From Conchocele bisecta (Eukaryota; Mollusca; Bivalvia; Lucinida; Thyasiridae), in contig CM055271.1 of the NCBI GenBank assembly GCA_029237695.1, positions 31,184,200 through 31,248,199 of the forward strand: a DNA stretch of 64,000 bases, given 5' to 3'. Below are positions 9,780 to 19,577 of the stretch, one piece after another. The position numbers and the translations under genes were made by a program. Position 1 is the first letter of the stretch. Each line of letters opens with the position of its first letter. The notes beneath the pieces were generated by a model. It was not told where the DNA came from, ran no database searches, and saw only the letters and a list, made by a program, of their open reading frames with translations.

Positions 9780-10030
9780 TTATACCCACTTTTTGTAGAC
9801 TAGATGGCCGTGGCCTGCATGTCGCGCCTTGGGGCGAGGCATGGACACTAAAAAAATAGATATAGTAGATGGAAAAACTTTAACCGGACACACGGACGAA
9901 CGGACGGACGTATACCAAAATGCCGACGATATCGCGCTTTCCGCAAGCAGGTGCGACAATGATGATAAACACCCATGTGAAGTATCAAGGTATTGGGTGA
10001 AGCAGTTGCAAAGATAGGTACACGAAAACT
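9780..10030. repeat. Dispersed repeat fragment, relative of 1-240
   Basis: The blocks 'tttaaccggacacacggac', 'gatatcgcgctttccgcaag' and 'gataaacacccatgtgaagt' are shared with 1-240. Open frames here are shadows. Confidence 0.65.
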
Positions 10031-10756
10031 TAACATTGATTGTGGATGCCGCCCGCCGGGCTTTCGCCAATCCAATAGCCTGGATTTTTTAAAAACCTGG
10101 CTAAAAATACCCAATTGCTTCAGAAACTGCGATCATCGTTCAGTGGCGATGCTAAATCCGTTCTGATTATTGTCTTATCAGATACTTTATGGTGACACAG
10201 TCGAGTATTTACACATGGTGTCACAAGTCATTTCGCATGTTTCAGGCACATATTTCGACCCTTTTTCTAGTAATTATCCTCTTGGACCTTCCAAAGAATT
10301 CCTCGGACGTTTCACTTTTTCCTTGTTAGGCCTCCGGACCTACTGGTAAAAGCTGCTATTTTCAGCCTGCCCCAGTAACATTGTCTGACGTTACCTGAAT
10401 CTTCGGGTCATATTCGTCATGTTATTTGTGTTGCATTATGTGACCTCATGCGGGTGTGCACATGGTCATCACCTAACATGTATTTTTAGACATGGATTCC
10501 TGTAACATTCAACAGCGATTCTAGTTTCACTTTAAAAATGTTGCATTAAAACACATTTTTTGTTCTATCCTAAGCACGAAATGAAATATTAATTGTTTAT
10601 TTGATATTATATGTCACTTTGCATATTTCTACTCTCTTGGGACTTGAAGTACAAACAGCTCCATTATTATTACAATACCTTTGTGGGCGGAGTCAGTTCT
10701 AGCTGTCAATATAACACACGGACTCTGTGGATCTAGGCGGACATCTGAAATGTATA
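10031..10756. other. Spacer, nothing recognised
   Basis: AT-rich sequence with no long open frame, repeat or RNA gene seen. Confidence 0.5.
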
Positions 10757-11160
10757 TGTCACACTTGGTGTGTAACTCACTGTAGGCAGAAGGTATGTAT
10801 TGGTGCCCGGCTAGCTCAGTCAGCTGGATAGTTGCGAATTGTAACTCTTACAATCTACTCCCGTACCATCTGTAGCCAGACCACGGACGGTACGGGAGTA
10901 GATGGCAAAAGTTACCATTCGCAACTATTGGTTGGAGCGATGGTACGATGAACCAGAGGTTCCGAGTTCGAGTCCCAGACCTGTGCACATCTTTCTAGCC
11001 CTGTGTCAGGCTCTGACATTTGGCACCCACTGGGGGGGGGGGGGGCAGTGACTGCTATACACATTAACCAAAATGTGCAGATCTCTGTCCCATAAAATCA
11101 TTTGGCAGGGGAGTTGGAATGTAACTCACTATGGGCAGAAGGTGTGAAATATCTGCCAGG
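10757..11160 (+). mobile_element. Decayed TRIM of the same kind, interrupted by a hairpin insertion
   Basis: The LTR starts TGTCACACTTGG at 10757 and ends CTCTGACA at 11018. Its tRNA-like core has the A box gctagctcagt before an inserted palindrome (10828-10928) and the B box gagttcgagtccc after it. A PBS-like tggcacccactgggg begins at 11021. A purine tract (ggcaggggagttgga) then leads to the start of a second, truncated LTR (tgtaactcactatgggcag). This is an older or separate family-1 relative. Confidence 0.7.
10828..10928. mobile_element. ~100-bp foldback insertion in a tRNA-like LTR
   Basis: The arms 'atagttgcgaattgtaact' and 'gttaccattcgcaactat' are inverted, as are 'ctactcccgtacc' and 'ggtacgggagtag'. 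It sits in the D-loop region of the tRNA-like core, between the A and B boxes. A related sequence is at 61118-61190. Confidence 0.75.
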
Positions 11161-11460
11161 TTTGATTTAAACATTTCACAATGAACAGGGCCAGTTTAAT
11201 TGCAGCCAGTAAATCACACAAACACAAAAGTGAATTACACCACTAGGTTCTGTAGAGCAGCAGTAGTTTACACAACTCTCACGCTTACCAGAAATTGTGA
11301 AATGATATCAGTAACATCACAATGAAGTGTTTCATTCAAATCCTGTTATCATACACACCCTTTCAATCGCCAGACAGTCGCCATGTAATTAATACAGCAG
11401 TGACAGATGACAATCGAGCTGCTGCTTTTGACTAACAGTGTCAACAAACACAGCAATCAA
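11161..11460. other. Spacer, nothing recognised
   Basis: AT-rich sequence between the TRIM relic and the LINE relic. Confidence 0.4.
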
Positions 11461-12215
11461 ATAGTAGATGGGAACAAGACTTATAAACTTTCATCCGGAC
11501 AAATGTAATATTCTCAGTGTCACCTAAAAAAGAAACCCTGTCAAATTTATTTATAAACTTCATAACCATTCTCTTGAAAAAGTAAATTCTGCAAAATACC
11601 TCGGTGTCAAGTTACAAAGTAATCTAAATTGGGATAAGCATATCAATTCAATAACAGGCAAAGCTAACCAATCACTAGGATTCCTCCGTAGAAATTTAAA
11701 AGCAAACTCTTCCAAAGTTAAAGATCATGCCTATAAAGCCCTTGTCAAACCCAAACTCGAATATTCTTCTTCAGTCTGGGACCCACATACCACCTTCCAA
11801 ATAAACCAACTTGAAAAGGTTCAGAGATGAGCAGCCAAATTTGTTACAAACCGTTACTGATCACAATACAAGCTCCGTCTCTGATATGCTCCATACACTA
11901 AACTGGCCTTCCCTACAAATCCGACGAACACGCTCCCGACTCATCATGTTTTACAAGATCATCCACTGTGTAGTTGCGATCCGTCCACCCATTAATCTTC
12001 TAATCACTTCAGATCTCAGAACAAGACATAGTAGTATTCATTCTTATAAACACATTCAAACAGCAAAAGACTCCTACAAATACTCATTTTATCCGACAAC
12101 ACACAACAGTTGCCCAAATGGACAAATGGAACCTACTACCACCTTCAGCACATTCAGCAGACACAGTGGACACCTTCAAGGCCCCTGTATCTGTTAATCT
12201 TCCCATAGACACTTA
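11461..12215 (+). pseudogene. LINE (non-LTR) reverse transcriptase C-terminal relic
   Basis: Frameshifted translation shows FHPDKC..ILS, then AKYLGVKLQSNLNWDKHI, GFLRRNL, AYKALVKPKLEYSS, VWDPHT, INQLEKVQR and AAKFV. These are the thumb and C-terminal hallmarks of Jockey/CR1-type LINE reverse transcriptases. Stops and frame changes follow from about 11828 (LEKVQR followed by TGA). The catalytic FADD block is not present, so the copy is 5'-truncated. It could not be active. The clade is not resolved. Confidence 0.85.
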
Positions 12216-12274
12216 CACGTGTAAATAGTTTTAAACCAGCACTGAAAAACAAAAAAATGGAAAATAAAAAAATA

Positions 12275-13310
12275 ATTAAAATATAAACTAGAAATGTTGC
12301 CTGTCGGCACACGAATGTCCCCGCTGGCAGCCAAATAAAACGAGGCATATATGATTATAAGCCATTTACCCGAGCGTTAAGGTTTTGAACGCACCAAGTC
12401 TGTGAGCTTGACCCTCGGCTTAGTGGGGGCGGGACGAATGTGGATTTGTCACAGGGCGATAGAGGACCATTGTAGCAATGCGTGTGTGAAATGTGAAGCA
12501 GATCCGAGCAAGGAAACACAAATTATAAGCCATTTAACTGAATGTTAAGGTTTCAAAAGCACCAAGTCTGTGACCTTGACCCTGTGCTTAGCGGGGGCGG
12601 GACGAATGTGGATTTGTCACAGGGCGGTAGAGGACCATTGGAGCAATGCGTGTGTGAAATGTGAAGCAGATCCGAGCAAAGACACCGAAATTACAAGCCA
12701 TTTACCCGAGCGTTAAGGTTTCAAACGCACCAAGTCTGTGACCTTGACCCTGGGCTTAGCGGGGGCGGGACGAATGTGGATTTGTCACAAGGCGGTAGAG
12801 GACCATTGGAGCAATGCGTGTGTGAAATGCGAAGCAGATCCGAGCAAGGAAACAGAAATTATAAGCCATTTAACTGAATGTTAAGGTTTCAAACGCACCA
12901 AGTCTGTGACCTTGACCCTGGGCTTAGCGGGGGCAGGACGGATGTGGATTTGTCACAGGGCGGTAGAGGACCATTGGAGCAATGCGTGTGTGAAATGTGA
13001 AGCAGATCCGAGCAAAGACACCGAAATTACAAGCCATTTACCCGAGCGTTAAGGTTTCGAACGCACCAAGTCTGTGACCTTGACCCTGGGCTTAGCGGGG
13101 GGGGGGGGGGGGGGCACGAATGTGGATTTGTCACAGGGTGGCAGAGGACCCTTGGAGCAATGCGTGTGTGAAATGTGAAGCAGATCCGAGCAAGGAAACA
13201 GAAATTATTATAAGGCATTTACCCAGCGTTAAGGTTTCGTACGTACGTTACGTACGTACGGACGCCGGTAACACTATATGCCCCCCTCACCATTCGGTGG
13301 CGGGGGCATA
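12275..13310. repeat. 169-bp satellite, about 5 copies, with repeat-family ends
   Basis: Units repeat at about 12400, 12570, 12740, 12909 and 13077. Each contains 'gtctgtgaccttgaccctgg', 'ttagcgggggcgggacgaat' and 'gtgtgaaatgtgaagcagat'. The array begins after 'aaatgttgcctgtcggcac' and ends with acgtacg repeats followed by 'ggtaacactatatgccccc'. That end arrangement recurs in the second array at 13690-14745, which suggests both are internal arrays of one element family. Short open frames are shadows. Confidence 0.85.
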
Positions 13311-13566
13311 AAAATCAAATCTGTGTGTACAGGGATCCTCAGGATTATCGGACAAAAATGGCAGTTTATTTACGATATGCTTCTTAAAATAGCAGCTATG
13401 GGCATACTATTTTCACAGAACAATGCTCGGATCTTGCTGTCTCAATGCATGTAAACTATTTAGCAAAATATGCCATCTTTCTCACTTAAAATTGGGTCAG
13501 ATCATCAGTGGTAAGATTGCCCCAAAATTAACATCGACAATCAGTTATTCGGACAAACGTATAGAC

Positions 13567-15292
13567 CAGTGTTCTACCAAGAAATCGGAGACATGGGGCC
13601 AATGACCTCATGGGTAAAAAAAAGTGGGGACATTGGTCAGTAAGCGAGGCTTACGGAGTACCCCCCGCGTGGGCCCAGGTACCCCTAAAATATGTAAAAA
13701 TGTCCAAGTGTGTGGCCATGTGACCTTCACTCTGGGCTTAGCGGGGGCGGCATGAACAGGGTGGTAGAGGTCCATTGGAGCAATGTGTGTGTGAAATGTG
13801 AAGCAGATCCGAGCAAAGAAATAGAAGTTATAACCGATTTCTCAGATATTAAGTTTTGTAAAGAGACTAAGTATGTGACCTTGACCTCGAGATCAGCGGG
13901 AATTTGTCACAGCATGATAGTAGAGCCTTAGAGGAATGCATGCATGAAATATTAAGAATTTTCGATGAAAGAAATAGAAGTTATAATATATTTCTCTGAT
14001 GTTAAGTTTTGTAAAGAGACTAAGTATTTGACCTTCACCTTGGGATCAGCGGGGGTTGGACGGTCGTGGCTTTGGCACAGCATGGTAGTAGAGCCTTACA
14101 GGAATGCATGTGTGAAATATTATGCATTTTAGATGAAGGAAATAGAAGTTATAACATATTTCTCTGATGTTAAGTTTTGTAAAGAGACCAAGTATTTGAC
14201 ATTGACCTTAGGATCAGCGGGGGATGGACGGTCGTGGATTTGGCACAGCATAAGTAGAGCCTTATAGGAATGCATGTGTGAAATATTAAGAACTTTAGAT
14301 GAAGGAAATAGAAGTTATAACAATATTTCTCTGATGTTAAGTTTTGTAAAGAGACTAAGTATATGACCTTGACCTTGGGATCAGCGGGGATTTGACGGTC
14401 GTGGATTTGGCACAGCATGGTAGTAGAGCCTTACAGGAATGCATGTGTGAAATAGTAAGCATTTTAGATGAAGGAAATAGAAGTTATAACAATATTTCTC
14501 TCATGTTAAGTTTTGTAAAGAGACTAAGTATTTGACCTTGACCTTGGGATCAGCGGGGGTTGGACAGTCGTGGATTTGGCACAGCATGGTAGTAGAGCCT
14601 TACAGGAATGCATGTGTGAAATATTAAGGATTTTAGATGAAGGAAATAGAAGCTATAACAATATTTCTCTGATGTTAAGTTTACGGACGGACGGACGGAC
14701 AACCTGACTCCAGTATACCCCCCACAACTCGTTGCGGGGTATAAAAATTATGGGGTCACACATGGTATTTTGAAGAAAAACACTGCTTCGAACTATTAAA
14801 TATCAGCAATTAAAGTAATTAATAGTTTGAAATAGTGTTTTGCTGAGCCCGACAATGGACTTGCAATAATTAATTCATGTAAATTTTCAGCATGTTGTGA
14901 TTGTGAAAAAAAACATGGAAATAAAGTTAATAAACATTAAAACATGATCATGATGTATTTGTAGTTCTTTATCATTCCATCGGCTCCCAGACAATACGCG
15001 CATTTCAAACGGCTTTTCTGATTGGCGGACCAAAATAGTTCGCTTTATACTTGTATCACTTATGTAAATATACCATCCAATGAAAACCGTTGATGGATGT
15101 ATAGCTAAGCGCTGTTGCTATGCAAATTTTACATTTCCGGTACATTTCATGAGCGCCCCTAACTCAGACTTTTTTAATTTCGCAACCCGCGAACTCGGAC
15201 CGAATATTCAATGCGCCCGTGGGCCCATCGGTAATTTTTTTCTTGCGCCATTGACAATTTTTCCGCGCCATCGCGTCCTTGGTAGAACACTG
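13567..15292. mobile_element. hAT-like non-autonomous transposon with 5-bp TSD
   Basis: Perfect 15-bp terminal inverted repeats CAGTGTTCTACCAAG are flanked by TAGAC on each side (13562-13566, 15293-15297). A CAGTG start suits hAT superfamily elements; 5-bp duplications are typical of one hAT subgroup. The interior carries a 168-bp satellite array (13690-14690) and no transposase. Confidence 0.78.
13690..14745. repeat. 168-bp satellite, about 6 copies
   Basis: The unit has 'gatcagcgggggttggacgg', 'tttggcacagcatggtagta', 'gaatgcatgtgtgaaat' and 'gttaagttttgtaaagagac'. It ends with cggacggacggacggac and a 'ccccccacaactcgttgcgg' terminus. The spacing and the tgaccttgacc core are shared with the 12275-13310 array, so it is a diverged sister array. 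Confidence 0.85.
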
Positions 15293-15654
15293 TAGACTAA
15301 TCATCTTATAACTTCTATTCTCACGTTGAAATCATAATTGTATCGCCTGTAAACCAGTGTAAACAGCATTGTGTATTTCTGCAGAAAAATCAAGTTATGC
15401 ACCAGTCAATGAAAATCCCCGCCCCCCCTGGCCCGGGGAATAGCCGGGCATACCCCGGGGTTTTAACCTGTCACGATGCCCCGCACTGCGGGGACAACCC
15501 TGGGGCTTTAACTTCGCCAAAATATGCGGGGACGTAACCCCGGGGCTTTAACATACTTTTTAACTATTTTTTTTCTGGATCTCAGCAGTCTTTATTTATT
15601 GAACTAAACCATGATATCACTGCGTGTTGTCCCCGGGCACACCTACACCAAATC

Positions 15655-15870
15655 ACTTGGTTTTCGACCTCTTTTACTAGACTTTTACGAGAAGCAGGGG
15701 ATAATGTGGCTTATTCTATCATAGGACCCCCTGTGGTGTGGGGGGATCAGCTGCAGTGGTGCTGCTGATTCCTATGATGGAATAAATCACAGTATCCCCT
15801 GCTTCTCATAAAAGCCGGGTGAAAGGGGGCGGGGTAGGGAGCCAAGTGATTTGGTGTGGTAAGGGAACCT
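15655..15870. repeat. Internal inverted repeat
   Basis: 'gagaagcaggggataatgtg' with 'tctatcataggacc' pairs with 'cctatgatggaataaatcac' and 'agtatcccctgcttctca'; 'ccaaatcacttgg' pairs with 'ccaagtgatttgg'. A fragment recurs at 15990-16035. Confidence 0.65.
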
Positions 15871-16058
15871 GGCACCAAATTGAGATTTCGTAAATTCAGA
15901 TCTGAATTACTATTTCTCTCCCTGATACAGGTGTATTCCCGGCTATAAATGACTTAAAAAGTTGATGAGCCGTAAAACACCATTTCATCTGTCATAGGAA
16001 TGCTGCTGATCCCTCCCCCACACCACAGGGGACAGCAGACAACATACATGTATCACTG

Positions 16059-16215
16059 TATGAGGGCAATGTAATGAGGGCGTCAGACAACATGTATCAC
16101 TGTATGAGGGCGTCAGACAACATGTATCACTGTATGAGGGCGTCAGACAACATGTATCACTGTAAACATGTATCACTCTATGTGAGCGTCAGACAACATG
16201 TATCACTGTATGATA
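16059..16215. repeat. 30-bp minisatellite
   Basis: About four to five copies of atgagggcgtcagacaacat + gtatcactgt. The unit is ten codons long, which explains an open frame repeating MRASDNMYHC. It is not taken as a gene. Confidence 0.85.
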
Positions 16216-16299
16216 CAACTGTCTGCCATGAGCACGGCCCTGAAACCACCGGACCTTCACAATATTGTGATCTTACTATTTCACGATTATTTTACCAAC

Positions 16300-16558
16300 A
16301 ACGGCTTATTTTTTTTAAAAATGGAATGCTATGCGATGTAATTATGAATATGGAACATTCAGAAGAAAAAGTGTTACAATCCATCCATAATTGGTGAAGA
16401 TATCACACTTACAACTTGAGATCTGCCTGTTTTTCATGTTGTAAGTGCGATATCTTCATCAATTACGGATGGATTGTAAAACTTGTTTCTTCTGAAAGTT
16501 TCATATTCAAAATTACATCGCATAGCATTCCGATATTTTTGATAAAATGTCGTTGTCA
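16300..16558. mobile_element. Long hairpin (foldback MITE), ~115-bp arms
   Basis: 'ggaatgctatgcgatgtaat', 'acaatccatccataatt' and 'gatatcacacttacaac' in the left arm are inverted at 16438-16558 with a loop of about 17 bases. Arm divergence is low enough to form a long duplex RNA if transcribed. Confidence 0.8.
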
Positions 16559-17239
16559 AATAATCGACAAATATTAAACACGAAAGTTCACACCGGTCTT
16601 TTACGAAAGTTGCCACCGGACAGGTTTACGCCGATTAAAATATTGGGAAGGTCTGGTGGTTCTAGGGCCATGAGACACATATTTTTTGGAGGTGATGTTC
16701 TAGCTGGAACCCAGCATTTATGTCAAGTCTTCTACATTGTATAAATGTGACAATATTGAGTTCTTTCACTGTCTTGATTGATATCTAAACATGCAGTACA
16801 TGTCAGAATATAAAGCTATAGTCCTTTTCTGATTTCAAACTTGGTGTTGCATTCTCCATTGCTTTTTGTACCACCGGCTGGTGGATAAGAATGGGATTAA
16901 GTTACTTTACTGGTGTGACTGAAGAGCCATCTGACAGCAGACAGACACCAAATCATGGTAGCGTAAATCTAAAGCTGCTATTAATAATCTGCAGTACTGA
17001 ACTCGTACCCATGTGTGGCTCCTCAGACCAATGGAGTCGGCCGGACCAGTTTGTTGCTTCTGACTGCTAAAATAAATCAACCGTATTTCCTGATTCTTGT
17101 ATATTAAGAGCTGAGTAAATGGAGACTGGCGCCCAGTGATTTTGGTGAGGTTAGAAGTAGTCTGCAGTAGGCCCTGCTTGTGGGGAGAGTCCACTAAAAT
17201 GGAAATTGTGCAAACAGTCGTAAAATCGCCCCAGAACAA

Positions 17240-17372
17240 GATAATGTATAAAGGTCAGTGATGAATTCTTTGTCCTCTTTGAGCAGGGATTCGAAACTGC
17301 CGACCTGTCTGTAATGACCTTTGCTGTTGAACGGACGTTAAACAATATTCAATCAATCAATCAATCTTTGTC
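17240..17372 (+). repeat. SINE-like 3' tail fragment
   Basis: 'gttgaacggacgttaaacaa' is followed by tattc and (aatc)n, the same kind of tail as the SINE-like copies at 51140-52640. Confidence 0.5.
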
Positions 17373-17947
17373 CTCTAGACTGGGTTGTACCCAGTGATTG
17401 AATTGTTATTTTTAAATGTTTTGCACATCATCTATACACACTGATTGAACAAGCCTTCTCTTTTCAATTTTTTTAATATCAGCTTTGCGGGGCCATTTAC
17501 CCGGGGTTTAACCAGGCAGATTGCCCCGTACTGCGGGGACATAGCGGGGCTTTAACTGAGTCAAAATTATAAGCCCCGCTATTCCCTGGGCCAGGGGGGG
17601 CGGGGATTTCCATCGACTGGTGCATTACCCTTCGTTTCTTGGAAGACACCGTATTTATAGAATGTATTGTATTTATAGAACAATGACGTAATTGGGCGCA
17701 CTCGATTGAGCCCACGCATGACTTTTGTCGTTGTAATCAAATTGTAGACAGAGTTGGGAATGTGTTCAGCTAATTTTACTAAAATGTTTACCATGCCGAC
17801 ATATTCTTCACACCAACATGGAAACAGCATGCACATGCGCGACTTAGATGCATTCGTTGCAAAATAGGATCAAAAGAATGCGCTTAATTAACAGATATTT
17901 TCATTTGTCCGATAAACTGATTGTCCGGATAATTGGTATGACCCCTG

Positions 17948-19128
17948 TACGCACAAATCTATTCTCGAAGTCGGCGTGACGTATCACTAGTCACGTGACC
18001 TGATATGTTTGGGGGTCCATCGGTACATTTTGCTCTACAACACATCATTTTCGTGCCAGAATATTTACATTTAGAACTACGAAAATACTAAATCGTCATA
18101 AGAACATTTTTAAATGACTATTTAACATTATAAATATGCATACAAATTTGATTTAACGATTGGAATTTAGTTGTTTAAAGCACTCGCAAATGATGTAAAT
18201 ATAGAGCAAAACCCGTAAATTTCCCCCTGAGCTCTTCAGAAAGGAGGCGAGTATGAGATACCGGATGGGTGAATTGGATCAAGTCCGACTTCGAGAATTC
18301 TCTTCTTTCTCATGAGCACTTCTAATTTGTAAATACGGCGCCGGCACATAATCTTCAGGAGTAAAGGAGTGCTCGTAAATCAAAGAAGAAGAACAAACAT
18401 GTAATTAAACGGGCATTACCAATGAACTGGTAAACGACCTCACTAGTAGATTGGACAGAACATGGATGCCGAGTATAGGCTTGTTCGGTTAATGATTTAA
18501 CGACAACATGGGTTTTGCTATTACTTTTCAGAAACTCGTGAAAAAGCTGTATCTCTGTTTCGTCTGTCTGGACAGATTTGTTTTCTATTGACGTGAAAAA
18601 AAGTTTCCTGCACAAATAGTTAATGGACAAAGCCACATAATGGTAAAAGATTAACATTATTCATTTTCAAAGTGTTGTTGTTGTTGCTGTTCTACTCGAG
18701 AATTCCAGCCGCTGACTTTTCGGTTCATCCCCTAACAGACGCAGAGAAAGGGATGATGTTGAACTGAAGAAAACAACTGAATTTTGTGTATTTTTTATTA
18801 AATAGTGATAATTTAACTAATATAAAGTTAGAGTCTAGACAAACTGCAGTGAATAATAACAATAATGATCCACATTCGGAAACATCTGTATTGCTTGCTG
18901 TCTATGTAGACTAAATGCGCATTTGCCTCAAAAACAAATGTAGAAATCAGTGGTAATATTTGAAAGATAAATGTACATTATATATGATGAGTGTATATCC
19001 TCTTTAAGTGTTGACTTACTGGATTGTACGGTCACTGAGACATTGAAAAGCATCACATGAGGCCATATGATTGTAGATTGTTTTATTTTCCAAAACTGTA
19101 ACATAGTTCTGATACATGTATATACATT
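17948..19128. other. Mostly unassigned spacer; one doubtful exon-like stretch
   Basis: A minus-strand open segment at about 18420-18595 follows a possible acceptor (acgtcaatag). It reads ENKSVQTDETEIQLFHEF and similar non-repetitive protein-like text up to a possible gag|gtcg donor. No family is recognised and no neighbouring exons are seen, so it is only a candidate. The remainder shows no feature. Confidence 0.3.
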
Positions 19129-19129
19129 G

Positions 19130-19500
19130 TGTCATACCGAGAAAATAACTTTCCAATGAACATGGTAAGTGTCGGTTCTGGGGTACCACAATGTACTGTA
19201 CTCGCTGCTTTTCCTTTCGTACATAAAGACCTGCAGGAGGGAATCACATCTCATGTTAGGCTGTTCGCAGATGACACTGCAGTATATCTTACAACTGACA
19301 GTCCATCCAAACGCCGTACCCTCCAAAATGATCTAGACAGACTACACAAGTGGGAAGCAGTGTTGGAGATGGATTTCAATCCAGGTAAGGGTCAGGTCTT
19401 ACACATTGATATATCCAAGCACCCTGTCCTCTCCTAGTACACACTTCATGACCAAGTCCTGGAAGTCGCAGAACATGAGGAGTGCACTGTGTGTCTGCTT
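19130..19500 (+). pseudogene. LINE reverse transcriptase core relic
   Basis: The frame reads VGSGVPQCTVLA, HKDLQEGITSHVRLFADDTA, then LQNDLDRLHKWEAVLEMDFN. This is the SGVPQG and (F/Y)ADD region of a Jockey/CR1-like LINE, containing the catalytic FADD. An internal deletion replaces the usual LLFLLYINDL with FPFVHKDL. The frame stops at 19437 and continues in another frame as YTLHDQVLEV. It is an inactive fragment whose downstream part was replaced by the 53-bp repeat array. Confidence 0.85.
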
Positions 19501-19577
19501 CCGCAGAAGCAACAAGTGAGCGTAGCGAACGAGATGCTTACATGGACGTGTATTATTTCCGCTATTCAAACATGTAT

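Larger units (their letters stand above)
15397..17625. mobile_element. 2.2-kb element with long GC-rich TIRs
   Basis: The left end 'atgcaccagtcaatgaaaat', followed by ccccgccccccctggccc, is inverted at 17573-17625 (ends gactggtgcat). 'ggggctttaac' and 'tgcggggacat' motifs also repeat near both ends. The interior holds further hairpins and a 30-bp minisatellite. No transposase frame was found. The target duplication is unclear. Confidence 0.7.
13330..17947. mobile_element. Outer TA-flanked inverted-repeat element hosting nested insertions
   Basis: The left end cagggatcctcaggattatc is matched by the inverted right end near 17925-17947 (cagggg..., attatccggacaa in reverse complement). Both ends abut TA, and nearby 'tatcggacaa' motifs repeat. 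The similarity runs a few bases past TA, so the boundary is uncertain. It resembles a pogo/Tc1-type element. Two other elements (13567-15292 and 15397-17625) lie inside. No transposase frame is seen. Confidence 0.5.

Noticed and set aside
18355..18657. 100-codon minus-strand frame with SVQTDETEIQLFHEF
   Set aside because: It reads like protein and has possible splice borders, but no family or adjoining exon was found; kept only as a weak candidate within the spacer entry.
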